Shown: in pieces, positions 27,325 through 37,317 of the stretch | Numbering within the stretch: position 1 is the first letter of the stretch | Layout: each line of letters begins with the position of its first letter | Assembly (NCBI RefSeq): GCF_020037015.1 | Contig: NZ_JAIQDE010000013.1 | Coordinates: 62,001 to 126,000, forward strand | Direction: 5' to 3' | Length of the DNA stretch: 64,000 bases | Source: Corallococcus sp. AS-1-6 | GTDB lineage: Bacteria > Myxococcota > Myxococcia > Myxococcales > Myxococcaceae | The notes under the pieces: generated by a model | Database searches by the model: none | Told to the model about the DNA's origin: nothing | Seen by the model: only the letters and a program-made list of their open reading frames with translations | Position numbers and translations under genes: made by a program

Positions 27325-28467
27325 TTACGGGGCGCAGGTGACCCCTACGCAGCCGCCCGCGCCGTTGCGGCGTGCGACATTGCCTCCTCCGTCAATCGCC
27401 GTGGGCGCGTGGATGCCCCAGCCCGAGTTGTCCTGGCAGACGTTGTTGGAGAGGGTGGGCGTGCCGCCCGGGAGGACGCGCAGGCCGTCCCCGCGATTCA
27501 TCATGAAGTGGTTGTTGTGCACCGGGCCCTCCTGCGGGACGGGTTCGAAGTCCGGCAGGTTGGACAGGGTCAGCCCGCCTTCGTTGTCCCACCAGAGGGT
27601 GTCGCGAAGGTCGAGCGTCTGGGCCGCCAGGCGCAGTCCCTCGCCATTGTTCATGACCCACGTGTCGCGCATCTGGAAGTCGAACGCCTGCCACTCGGGG
27701 TCCTCGGGCGTTCCGAACGCGGTGTTGTTCGCGAGGATGGAGTTCTCGAACACCAGCTCGTAGCAGTTGTCGAAGCGGCCGTTGTCCCACGTCAGCTTCG
27801 CCACGGAGGCGTTCTCCGTGAACGTGCTCGACCGGATGTGGACATTGCCGGAGTAGCAGAACAGGGCCATCTCGTTCGACGTGAAGGCTGAACCGGAGAT
27901 GCGGGTGTCGTGGTAGTCCACGTACAACCCGAGCCCGTTTCCAGTGAACCGGGAGCCCCGGATGTCGATGGCGCCGACCGTCGCGTCGAACTCACTGCCG
28001 AAGCCCTGCGAGTTCCCACTCACCCGCGAGTCCGTGAGCAGGAGCCCTCCGCTGCCGTTCGCGTGGTAGATGGCGGTCCCGTTGCCGACGAACGCGACCT
28101 GGTGCAGGTGCACGGTGGCGTCGTACGTGTAGCCCCGGTTGAAGCCCTGGATCGTGCCGTTGCGCACCGTGCTGTCGCTCCGGGCATCGATGCCCACCGT
28201 CTCACCCGGCCCGCTGCCAGCCCGGCGCACGGTGTGGCCTCCCAGGTCGAGCACGACGCCCGGAGCGGCGATCCGCAGCGCGGGGATGGGCGTGCCCGCG
28301 CAGACGAGGTCGCGCGTGAGCCGCGTGCTCCGCGTCAGGACGTCTCCGCACCGGACGGCGCGGGACTCGAAGTCTTCCGTCTCCTGGGTGGTGGCCTTCG
28401 CGGTGGTGGCCGCGAGGAGCAGCAGCGCCAGGGGCCACGTCACGATTCCATCTCGGATCCTTCGCAT
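27325..28467 (-). CDS. Exported right-handed parallel beta-helix protein
   Basis: This is a 380-residue secreted protein. A signal peptide (residues 1-25) is followed by repeated 22-25-residue coils rich in N-G-T, G-S and I-x-x-S motifs, for example VVLDLGGHTVRR, STVRNGTIQGF and SGNVHIRSSTF. This is the pattern of NosD/pectate-lyase-like beta-helices. Four cysteines sit at the ends. No catalytic residues of pectate lyases can be identified, so a binding or structural role is as likely as polysaccharide cleavage. Confidence 0.75.
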   Translation of the reverse strand: MRRIRDGIVTWPLALLLLAATTAKATTQETEDFESRAVRCGDVLTRSTRLTRDLVCAGTPIPALRIAAPGVVLDLGGHTVRRAGSGPGETVGIDARSDSTVRNGTIQGFNRGYTYDATVHLHQVAFVGNGTAIYHANGSGGLLLTDSRVSGNSQGFGSEFDATVGAIDIRGSRFTGNGLGLYVDYHDTRISGSAFTSNEMALFCYSGNVHIRSSTFTENASVAKLTWDNGRFDNCYELVFENSILANNTAFGTPEDPEWQAFDFQMRDTWVMNNGEGLRLAAQTLDLRDTLWWDNEGGLTLSNLPDFEPVPQEGPVHNNHFMMNRGDGLRVLPGGTPTLSNNVCQDNSGWGIHAPTAIDGGGNVARRNGAGGCVGVTCAP

Positions 28468-28648
28468 GTTGCTCCCCCTCGCCGGAGGACGTCCGCCTCC
28501 GCGCGGGGAGGCTGCTCACACCGCTTCGGGCCCCCCAGTCCGTCTCTCGGTGGCAGGTGATTGCGCGGCGCCGCACAGTCCTACAGCGCCCCACGGGGCC
28601 GGGCGGTTGCTATCCTCCAGTGCCCTGCGACAGGAAGGATGGAGCCCC

Positions 28649-29461
28649 ATGCCGAGGACCCCCGCCACCCGGACTGATGTGAGGGACGCCCTGCGGCGCC
28701 TGGGCGTGGAGGAGGGCGACCTCGTGATGGTCCATGCCGGCCTCCGGAGCCTGGGGCCCGTGCTGGGCGGGGTGAACGCCGTGGTGCTGGCGCTGCAAGA
28801 CGCGGTGGGCTCCCAGGGCACGCTCATGGCCTACGTGGACTGGGAGCTGGGCGTGGAGCCGGAGGACTTCGAGGACGCGCGCCTCCGCGACGAGATCCCC
28901 ACCTTCGACAAGCGCACCGCGCGGGCCATGCGAGACCACGGCATCCTCGCGGAGACGCTCAGGACCTGGCCCGGCGCGATCCGCAGCGACCATCCGGACG
29001 CGGGCATGGTCGCCATCGGCCCGAGGGCGGAGTGGCTCTGCGCGGACCACCCGTTCCGCTATGGCTATGGCCCCGGCTCGCCGCTGGCCCGGCTGGTGGA
29101 GGCGCGGGGCAAGGTGCTGATGCTCGGGGCGCCGCTGGAGACGCTCACGCTCCTGCACCACGCGGAGCACCTGGCGGACCTCCCCGGCAAGCGCGTGGTC
29201 CGCTACCAGCGGCCGCTCCAGGTCGACGGCGAGCGGCGCTGGGTGGACTTCGAGGAGTTCGACACCAGCGAGCCGGTGACCGACGCCCTGCGAGCGTCCA
29301 GCGTGGACGCCTTCACGCGCATTGGCGAGCAATGCCTGGCGGAGGGGATCGGCCGCTCCGGAGTCGTCGCCCGGGCCGTGTCGCATCTCTTCGACGCCCG
29401 CGGGCTCCTGCGCCGGGGCGTCGCGTGGTTGGAGGCGTTCCACGGCTCGAAGGCGCCGTGA
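28649..29461 (+). CDS. AAC(3)-family aminoglycoside N-acetyltransferase-like protein
   Basis: This 270-residue cytosolic enzyme would transfer acetyl from acetyl-CoA to an amine. It has the family hallmarks: GDLVMVHAGLRSLG, GTLMAYVDW, RSDHPDAGMVAIG, then GYGPGSPLARLVEARGKVLMLG and LLHHAEHLADLP (conserved His and Glu). Length fits AAC(3) enzymes (about 260-280). ATG 28649 is chosen because an AGGAAGG ribosome site precedes it. Members of this family are not all resistance genes (YokD-type relatives exist), so drug resistance is only an inference. It is monocistronic. Confidence 0.85.
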   Translation: MPRTPATRTDVRDALRRLGVEEGDLVMVHAGLRSLGPVLGGVNAVVLALQDAVGSQGTLMAYVDWELGVEPEDFEDARLRDEIPTFDKRTARAMRDHGILAETLRTWPGAIRSDHPDAGMVAIGPRAEWLCADHPFRYGYGPGSPLARLVEARGKVLMLGAPLETLTLLHHAEHLADLPGKRVVRYQRPLQVDGERRWVDFEEFDTSEPVTDALRASSVDAFTRIGEQCLAEGIGRSGVVARAVSHLFDARGLLRRGVAWLEAFHGSKAP

Positions 29462-29512
29462 CTCACGGGCAGCCGTAGCTCTGGAGTTGGACGTCGCGCA
29501 CGCACCGTGCGT

Positions 29513-29956
29513 TCAGCGATTGTTCCGGGCGGGGAACGCCAGGGCGTGGAGGTGCTCCGGCAGCCGCTGGTGCTGCCAGTCGCGTTCCCGGGCGGTGGCT
29601 TCGGCGGCGTCCGAGCCTTCGGCGGCGCCGTGGGCCGCGGCGGTGGCCGCGAAGGTGGCGGCCTGGGAGGCGTGGCTGGCGACGTGGGCGGTGGCGGCGG
29701 CGTGTCCGGCGGCGCGGGCCGCGGCGCAGGCGGCGGCGTGCGGGGTGGCATCCGAGGCCGCGGCGTGCGCGGCGAACGCGGCGGCGTTTGCGTCGGTCAT
29801 CGCCAGCGCTCCCCGCTGCCAGGCTCGCGCTGCTTCGATGGCGTGGCGGGGGCGGTGGTCCTCCGGGAACTTCTGTTCGAAGAGGGGGAGGACGCGCTCG
29901 GCGCAGTCGGCGGCCCAGCGGGCCAGGCATTCGTGGTCGGACCTGTCGAGCGCCAT
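29513..29956 (-). CDS. Imm5-like putative immunity protein (orphan)
   Basis: This is a 147-residue, very Ala/His-rich helical protein. The layout LPLFEQKFPEDHRPRHAIEA, ARAWQRGALAM, then repeated Ala/His helices ending in AAGHAAATAHV matches the Imm5-like putative immunity family. Such proteins usually neutralise a toxin encoded next door. Here the neighbours are an AAC(3)-like gene and an NTR-like gene, and no toxin is adjacent. Whether it protects against the nuclease-tip protein 15 kb away cannot be judged. ATG 29956 is chosen; a GTG further upstream is possible. Confidence 0.65.
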   Translation of the reverse strand: MALDRSDHECLARWAADCAERVLPLFEQKFPEDHRPRHAIEAARAWQRGALAMTDANAAAFAAHAAASDATPHAAACAAARAAGHAAATAHVASHASQAATFAATAAAHGAAEGSDAAEATARERDWQHQRLPEHLHALAFPARNNR

Positions 29957-30039
29957 GCTCCGCCCCTCCCGGTGTCACAATCGTTGCGTATTCACTGTCA
30001 TCCCGCCTGACAGGTCAATGTTTGGCTAGACTGTCTTCC

Positions 30040-31053
30040 ATGGTCAGGGACGCGTGGTGGATCGCGGTGCTGGTGGGATGGCTGGTGATGCCAGTCACCG
30101 GATGGGCCTGTTCCTGTTCCTTTGCCTCGCAAGGGCTGGCCAGCACGTTGGAGGGAGCCCGCGACAGTGCCGGCTTCATCTATCTGGGGCGGGTGCGTGA
30201 CTCGGAGGACCCGTCCGAACGCTTCGCCACCGTGGACGTCCTGGAGGCGTTCAAGGGCAGCGTCAAGGCAGGCGCCGTCTTGCGGCTCCCCTATGGAGGG
30301 GGAGGAGACTGCGTCCTGAACGTGACCCCGGGCCGGACGTGGTTGATCTATGCCGGCAAGACAGGCCCGGAGGAGGTCTGGATGTGCTCGCGAAGCCGGC
30401 GCGTGCTTTTGGATGACAGCGAGCTGACCTGGCTCCGCACGGGCGTCCTGCCGCCGGTGCCCGTGGCGCTCCACCGGGAGACCGTGAGCTGCGAGGGATG
30501 CGAGATCGAAGTGGAAGCCAGGCGCCTGCTGGCGCATGCGGGCACGCCGCCCGTTGGGTGGAGGGAAGCGGAGGCGCGATGGAAGGCGGGCCAACCGTTC
30601 ATCACCTCCGCGGGCATGACCCAGAGCAGGGTGCTGGGGGTGTCCCGGGACGGGCGTGCCTTCGAGCTGTCTGACTCCTCGCTTGAGGCCTCCGCGCGAT
30701 GGGCCTGCGAGCGGAGGCTCCAGTTGCGTTGGTGCAAGCGATTGGAGCTCCAGGAGGGGCGGTACGCGTCTGACTTCCGCTGTGTCGACCCTGGCGAGCC
30801 CCAGGAGGTCTGCGACGAGCGCCGGAGCCGGAAGTCGGAGTGGCTCCCGATGGAGCGCCTGCCGCCCGGTGCGTGCAGTGGGTTCAACCCCTCCGCTCCC
30901 TCGTGTGATCTGGCCTCGGACCGCTTCCCCTTTCCCGCGGGGGCCCCGCCGTTGCCCTTCCTCGCCTGCCATCCCCAGACACCGGGAGCCCGTTCCGGCG
31001 GTTACGCCTGCGAGGTGAAGACGGCGCCGGAGCCCGTGCCACCCGGGCCGTGA
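30040..31053 (+). CDS. Exported protein with netrin/TIMP-like (NTR) N-terminal domain
   Basis: This is a 337-residue protein with a signal peptide (1-23, ending GWA) that would expose an N-terminal CSCSF. A beta-barrel pattern follows: FIYLGRVRDSED, VLEAFKGSVKAG, GDCVLNVTPGRTWLIYA. The early CxC, a later Cys in GDC and a final Cys (VWMCSR) are the signature of TIMP-like NTR domains found in secreted bacterial proteins. About 200 residues after it are unassigned, with paired cysteines (CEGCEIE). ATG 30040 starts the signal peptide. It converges with the NtrC-like gene. Inhibition of metalloproteases is known for eukaryotic TIMPs only. Confidence 0.65.
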   Translation: MVRDAWWIAVLVGWLVMPVTGWACSCSFASQGLASTLEGARDSAGFIYLGRVRDSEDPSERFATVDVLEAFKGSVKAGAVLRLPYGGGGDCVLNVTPGRTWLIYAGKTGPEEVWMCSRSRRVLLDDSELTWLRTGVLPPVPVALHRETVSCEGCEIEVEARRLLAHAGTPPVGWREAEARWKAGQPFITSAGMTQSRVLGVSRDGRAFELSDSSLEASARWACERRLQLRWCKRLELQEGRYASDFRCVDPGEPQEVCDERRSRKSEWLPMERLPPGACSGFNPSAPSCDLASDRFPFPAGAPPLPFLACHPQTPGARSGGYACEVKTAPEPVPPGP

Positions 31054-31057
31054 GGCT

Positions 31058-32424
<1,367 letters not shown>

Positions 32425-32428
<4 letters not shown>

Positions 32429-33774
32429 GGCAGGGCCTCCATTCGCGGCGCTTCGGCCGGTTGGGGCGCGGCCGGCAGGCTCAGCTCCGCCACGCAGCCG
32501 CCACCCTCGCGGGCGCGCAGGCTCAGCTCTCCGCCGTGCTGGCGCATCAGCGCTCGCGACAGGGCGAGCCCCAGGCCGGAGCCGTGGGGCTTCGTGGTGA
32601 TGCCCGGCTCGAAGACGCGCTCGCGCACCTCCGCCGCGAGCCCGGGGCCCCGGTCCCGCACCTCCACGCGGCCCCCGCCTTCTGGGGCCGTCCAGGCCTG
32701 GAGCTCCACGGTGCTTCCCCGGGGCGCGGCGTCCAGCGCGTTCTGCACCACGTCGATCAACACCTGCCGCACCTTGCGCGCGTCGCACCATGCTTCCACC
32801 GGCGGCCCCTCCGCGACCCGCAGGGTCACGCCCCGCTCCCCCGCCATGCCCTCGTGCAGCTCCGCCACCTGCCGGCACAGGCCATCCAGCGGCACGTGCG
32901 CTTCGTTGAGCGGGAGCAATGGCCGGGAGAAGTTGAGGAAGCCTTCGAGGATCTCCTGCATCCGGTCCACCTCCCGCCGCAGCACCGCGAGCCGCTCCGC
33001 GGGCCGGCCCTCCACTTCGCGGGCAATCATCGCGGCCAGGCCCTTCACGCTCGCCAGCGGGTTCTTCAGCTCGTGGGCAATCTCTCCCGACAGCGTGGTG
33101 AGCGAGCGCACCCGCTCCTCATGCGTCTTCAGTGCGTCATCCCGCGCGTCCAGCGCCGTGCGCACCATGCCGCGGTACGTGCGCCGGAGTTGGACGCCGA
33201 TGAAGTTCGTCCACAGGACGAGGAACACCAGCACCGCGAGCATCGTCAGGAGCAGCGCGTCGTTGTGCCCCGCGCGCGGGCCTCCGCCGAAGAGCACGGG
33301 CACCAGGTCCCCCACCGCGCCCGTCAGCGTCACCGCCGCCTGCACGCCCACCAGCGCGAGCAGGGAGCCCGCCCACCTGCGAGCCCGCGCGGGCGGGAAG
33401 AGGATGGCCGTGGCCAACGACGCCGGCAGCACCAGCGGGATGAGCGGGCTCTCCAGTCCCCCCAGCGCCAGGTTCACCACCGTGAACAGGGGGAACGCCA
33501 CCGCCGGCAACAGCCTCCCCGGCTCGTGCGACACCACCGGCTGACGCCGCCACACCAGGACGGCCACCACCCCCATCACCACGAACGCCAGCGCCAACGC
33601 CACGCACACCCGGCGCCACGCGGCCGTGTCGCCGATGAGCCCCAGCGACACCATCACCACCGGCAGGGGACTCAGGAACGACAGCACCTTCGTCACCTGC
33701 CGGAACATCCGCGAGAACGCCTCGCGTTGGACCTGCTCGACGCCGGCGGCCGTGGGCTGGGGTGGGGAATGCAA
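32425..33774 (-). CDS. Membrane sensor histidine kinase
   Basis: This is a 449-residue kinase with about six membrane helices (residues 30-190), a short linker and a catalytic core. The H-box is EIAHELKNPLASVKG, the N-box VVQNALDAAP, the G1 region RDRGPGLA and the F/G2 region FEPGITTKPHGSGLGLALS. It lacks a large periplasmic sensor domain, so the signal is probably felt in or at the membrane. The start is TTG 33774, supported by a perfect AGGAGG seven bases upstream; the next ATG is 66 bases downstream and poorly served. It is the partner of the overlapping NtrC-like regulator. Confidence 0.9.
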
Positions 33775-33951
33775 GGCGCGTCCTCCTGGACCGTGGGCGC
33801 TACCCTATGCCCAAGCAAGGCGGATGCCCCAGCCCGCGTCCCCTGGGGCCTCTGGCTCACGGCCCCCCGCGTGTCCGGGGACCCGGCGTCCGGCGCCGGA
33901 AATCCGAACAGGAGAGGGCCTGCCCCCGGGGGCTCCCCTGGCGTTCAGTGC

Positions 33952-33967
33952 TGGCACGTCCAGTGCT
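33952..33967 (+). promoter_or_regulatory. Sigma-54 promoter (-24/-12) of the exporter operon
   Basis: The sequence TGGCACGTCCAGTGCT matches the -24/-12 consensus TGGCAC-N5-TTGCW with one mismatch at the first base of the -12 part; GG and GC are ten bases apart as required. It points to the MFP-ABC-permease operon, giving a leader of about 130 bases. The divergent gene pair encodes a sigma-54 activator, which supports the call. The remaining 330-bp gap holds GC-rich inverted repeats (around 33870-33910) that could be enhancer sites. Confidence 0.7.
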
Positions 33968-34104
33968 CAAGGTGACGCCAGGACACGGGTTCGGGAGCTG
34001 CCCGTGAGCCAGACGCGGACCCCCCGGGCAGGGCAGGCGTAGCGTGGACTTCGCCGCGCTCGGGGGGCGCTCCACTCGCGGCGAGGCCGCGCCAGGAGGC
34101 ACGG

Positions 34105-35103
34105 GTGTCGGGACCGGGCAGGAAGTCGAAGCACTCGAAGCGGGGTATCGTCACGGGGGCGGTGCTGGTCGCCGTCATCGTCGGCGGCATCCTGTGGTTG
34201 CGGCGGCCGGCCCCGGAGCCGCCGCCGCGCTTCACCGGCTTCGTCGTCAGCGACAACGTCTACCTGTCCTCGCCGGTGGCCGGCATGGTGGCGTCCGTGG
34301 CGGTGGTGCGCGGACAGCGCGTGGAGGTGGGCACGCCGCTGTTCCGCATGGAGCCCACGTCGCTGGTGGCGAGGGCCGACCAGGCCCGGGCGCAGGTGGG
34401 GCAGATCGAAGCGCAGTTGCTCGCGCGCCAGTCGGACGTGGCCCGCGCTCGCGCGTCCCTCATCGCCGCGCAGGCGGAGGCGGACCGCGCGGACGCGGAG
34501 CTGGCCCGGCTCGTCGCCGTCCAGAAGGCCATGGAGGGCGCCGTGACGCCCCAGCAACTGGACCTGCTGCGTGCGACGGCGACGCGCGCGCATGCCCAGC
34601 GCGACGCGGCCCGCACGGACGTGGCGGCGGCGGGCGCGCAGTTGGAGGTCGTCCGCGCCCAGCTCGTCAGCGGGCGCGCGGGCGTCACCGCCGCGGAGCA
34701 GCAGGTCGTGGAGCTGGCGCCCGTGTCTCCCGTCGTGGGCCGGGTGGAGGACGTCCTCTTCCAGCAGGGCGAGTGGGCCGTGCCCAACGCCCCCGTCATC
34801 AGCATCATCCCGGACGCGAAGCTGAAGGTGCGCTTCTACGTGCCGCAGGGGAGGGTGGCGTCCTTCCCGCCAGGCACCACCGTGGCCATCGCCTGCGACG
34901 GCTGCGACACCGGGATGACGGCGCGCGTGGACTACGTCGCCCCGCGCCCGGAGTACACGCCGCCCATCATCTACAGCCTGGAGACGCGGCAGAAGCTGGT
35001 GTTCCTTCTGGAGGCGGTGCCCTCCGCGCCCACGCGGCTGCTGCCCGGACAGCCCATCGACGTGACGCCGCTGAAGCAGGCCCCCGTGGAGGCGGACCGA
35101 TGA
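34105..35103 (+). CDS. HlyD/EmrA-type membrane fusion protein of an ABC exporter
   Basis: This is a 332-residue periplasmic adaptor with one N-terminal membrane anchor (residues 14-32), a lipoyl-like beta domain (NVYLSSPVAGMVASVAVVRG), a long Ala-rich coiled-coil hairpin (about 100-200) and a return barrel. It would join the inner-membrane permease to an outer-membrane channel. GTG 34105 has AGGAGG six bases upstream. Its TGA overlaps the ATG of the ATPase gene. The set resembles the YhiI/YbhG plus YbhF/S type. No outer-membrane channel gene is beside it. Confidence 0.9.
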   Translation: MSGPGRKSKHSKRGIVTGAVLVAVIVGGILWLRRPAPEPPPRFTGFVVSDNVYLSSPVAGMVASVAVVRGQRVEVGTPLFRMEPTSLVARADQARAQVGQIEAQLLARQSDVARARASLIAAQAEADRADAELARLVAVQKAMEGAVTPQQLDLLRATATRAHAQRDAARTDVAAAGAQLEVVRAQLVSGRAGVTAAEQQVVELAPVSPVVGRVEDVLFQQGEWAVPNAPVISIIPDAKLKVRFYVPQGRVASFPPGTTVAIACDGCDTGMTARVDYVAPRPEYTPPIIYSLETRQKLVFLLEAVPSAPTRLLPGQPIDVTPLKQAPVEADR

Positions 35104-36026
35104 GCGAGCAGGCCATCGACGTGCGCGGGCTCAACAAGTCCTTTGGCGACCGGCACGTCGTGCGGGACGTCTCCATCGCCGTGGGCACCGGACGCATCAC
35201 CGGCTTCCTGGGCCCCAACGGCTCCGGCAAGACGACGACGCTGCGGCTCTTGTGCGGCCTGCTCACGCCCGACAGCGGCGAGGGCACCGTGCTGGGCCTG
35301 GACTTCCGCGCCCGCGGCGACGCCATCAAGCGCCAGACGGGCTACATGACGCAGAGGTTCTCCCTCTACGAGGACATGACCCTGGAGGAGAACCTGGCCT
35401 TCGTCGCGCGCGTCCATGGCCTGGACCAGCGGCGCGAGCGGGTGGAGGACACGCTCCACCGGCTGGGCCTCTTCGACCGGCGCCGCCAGCTCGCGGGCGC
35501 GCTCTCCGGCGGCTGGAAGCAGCGCCTGGCCCTGGCCGCCGCGACGCTGCACGAGCCCCGCCTGCTGCTGCTGGACGAGCCCACCGCGGGCGTGGACCCC
35601 AAGGCCCGCCGTGAGTTCTGGGATGAAATCCACACGCTCGCCGCGGGTGGACTCACGGTGCTGGTGTCCACGCACTACATGGACGAGGCGGAGCGCTGCC
35701 ACGACATCGGCTACATCCTGTACGGGCGCCTCATCGCGCGGGGCACGGCGGACGCGCTCATCCGCGACTCCGGGCTGGTGACGTTCCTGGGCGAGGGGCC
35801 CGGCATCGACCGCGCGGCGCACGTGCTGGCCCGGGCGGACGGCGTGCTCAGCGCCTCCGCGTTCGGCGCCGCCGTGCACGTCAGTGGGCTGAAGCGTGAT
35901 GCCCTGGAGGCCGCGCTCGGTCCCTGGCGCAGGGAGCCCTACCGGTGGAGCGAGGTGACACCCTCCCTGGAGGACGTCTTCATCCAGCTCATGGGTCGCG
36001 AGCGCGACGAACGGTACTCGTCATGA
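35100..36026 (+). CDS. ABC exporter ATPase (YbhF/CcmA type, single domain)
   Basis: This is a 308-residue ATP-binding subunit: Walker A GPNGSGKTT, Q-loop TQRF, signature LSGGWKQR (Trp in place of the usual Gln), Walker B LLLLDEPTAGVD, and switch His in STHYMDEAERC. A C-terminal extension of about 70 residues is typical of ABC-2 exporter ATPases. The start ATG overlaps the upstream stop (35100-35103) and its own stop overlaps the permease start (36023-36026); the operon is tightly coupled. Unlike E. coli YbhF, which has two ATPase domains, this one would act as a homodimer. Confidence 0.9.
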   Translation: MSEQAIDVRGLNKSFGDRHVVRDVSIAVGTGRITGFLGPNGSGKTTTLRLLCGLLTPDSGEGTVLGLDFRARGDAIKRQTGYMTQRFSLYEDMTLEENLAFVARVHGLDQRRERVEDTLHRLGLFDRRRQLAGALSGGWKQRLALAAATLHEPRLLLLDEPTAGVDPKARREFWDEIHTLAAGGLTVLVSTHYMDEAERCHDIGYILYGRLIARGTADALIRDSGLVTFLGEGPGIDRAAHVLARADGVLSASAFGAAVHVSGLKRDALEAALGPWRREPYRWSEVTPSLEDVFIQLMGRERDERYSS

Positions 36027-37159
36027 CGGGCTCGCTTCCGCGCATCCTGGCCGTGCTGCTCAAGGAGTTCACGCAGCTTCGGCGCGACCGCATCACCTAC
36101 GCGATGATCCTCCTCATGCCGGTGATGCAGTTGCTCATCTTCGGCTACGCCATCAACATGGACCCCCGGCACCTGCCCGCCGCGGTGCTGTCCCACGACA
36201 CCAGCACCCTGGCCAACTCCGTCGTCGCCGCGCTGGAGCGCACCGGCTACGTGGACGTGCGCTACCTGCCCCGGTCCGACGAGGAGCTGGATCAGCTCAT
36301 CCGCCGGGGACAGGTGATGCTCGGCATCACCATCCCGCCGGACTTCACCCGGCGGCTGCTCAAGGGCGAGCGGGCGCAGATCCTCGCGGAGGCGGACGCG
36401 TCCGACCCGCAGGCCGCGGCGGGGGCGCTCGCCGCGGTGAGCGTGCTGCCCACGGAGGCGCTGCGGAACGAACGCGTGGGGCTGGGGACGCCGCGCTCCA
36501 CCGCGCCCGCCTTCGAGGTGGTGGTGCACCGGCGCTACAACCCGGAGGGCCGCTCCCCGGTCCACATCGTGCCGGGCCTGCTGGGCATCATCCTGTCCAT
36601 GACGCTGGTGATGATGACCGCCATGGCCGTCACCCGCGAGCGCGAGCGCGGCACCATGGAGACGCTCCTGTCCACGCCCGCCACCCCGGCGGAGATCATG
36701 GTGGGCAAGCTCACGCCGTACGTCGTCGTGGGGCTGGTGCAGACCGTCGTCGTGCTGGGCATGGCGCGGGGGTTGTTCTCCGTGCCCATGGCGCGCACGC
36801 CCGCGGGGTGGCTGGCGCTGGCGTGCGGCATCGTGCTGTTCATCGTGGGCAACCTGTCCCTGGGCTACCTCATCTCCACCGTGGCGCGCAGCCAACTGCA
36901 GGCGATGCAGATGTCCATGTTCTACATGCTGCCGTCCATCTTCCTCTCCGGCTTCGCCTTCCCCTTCCTGGGGCTGCCGCCGTGGGCGCGGGTGCTGGGC
37001 GAAGTCATCCCCGTCACGCACTTCCTGCGCATCGTCCGGGGCGCGCTGCTCAAGGACCAGGTGCTCGCGGACATGGGGAACGACCTGCTCGCGTTGGGAC
37101 TCTTCGTGCTCGCCGTGGCCGGTGCGGCACTCGCGAGGTCACGCACGACGTTGGATTGA
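36023..37159 (+). CDS. ABC-2 type exporter permease (YbhS/R-like)
   Basis: This is a 378-residue membrane protein with one N-terminal helix, a large extracytoplasmic domain (about 45-175) and five C-terminal helices around LGIILSMTLVMMTAMAVTRERERGTMETLLSTPAT (only parts quoted by position: about 190-230), the ABC-2 hallmark. A single permease gene implies a homodimer. The context (sigma-54 promoter, divergent two-component system, adaptor and ATPase) fits an inducible efflux pump for lipophilic compounds or drugs. Substrate is not shown. Confidence 0.9.
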   Translation: MTGSLPRILAVLLKEFTQLRRDRITYAMILLMPVMQLLIFGYAINMDPRHLPAAVLSHDTSTLANSVVAALERTGYVDVRYLPRSDEELDQLIRRGQVMLGITIPPDFTRRLLKGERAQILAEADASDPQAAAGALAAVSVLPTEALRNERVGLGTPRSTAPAFEVVVHRRYNPEGRSPVHIVPGLLGIILSMTLVMMTAMAVTRERERGTMETLLSTPATPAEIMVGKLTPYVVVGLVQTVVVLGMARGLFSVPMARTPAGWLALACGIVLFIVGNLSLGYLISTVARSQLQAMQMSMFYMLPSIFLSGFAFPFLGLPPWARVLGEVIPVTHFLRIVRGALLKDQVLADMGNDLLALGLFVLAVAGAALARSRTTLD

Positions 37160-37317
37160 TTGACGCCACACGTCGAGCATGACGCAGCCGCGAAAGTGGA
37201 GGGCTTGGACGGCCGGACGATCCAAACGGACCGCCCTTTGCAACCTTCCTTCCGCACCGGAGCCACGCCCCACGTGGTTTCGCGGGGTTCCCTCCCGCGT
37301 CCGGTCTGGAGATGCCC

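Noticed and set aside
29463..29512. Short minus-strand tail (CVRDVQLQSYGCP) after the Imm5-like gene
   Set aside because: It looks like the end of an exported protein but is only about 15 codons; the rest of that frame is a shadow of the Imm5-like gene.
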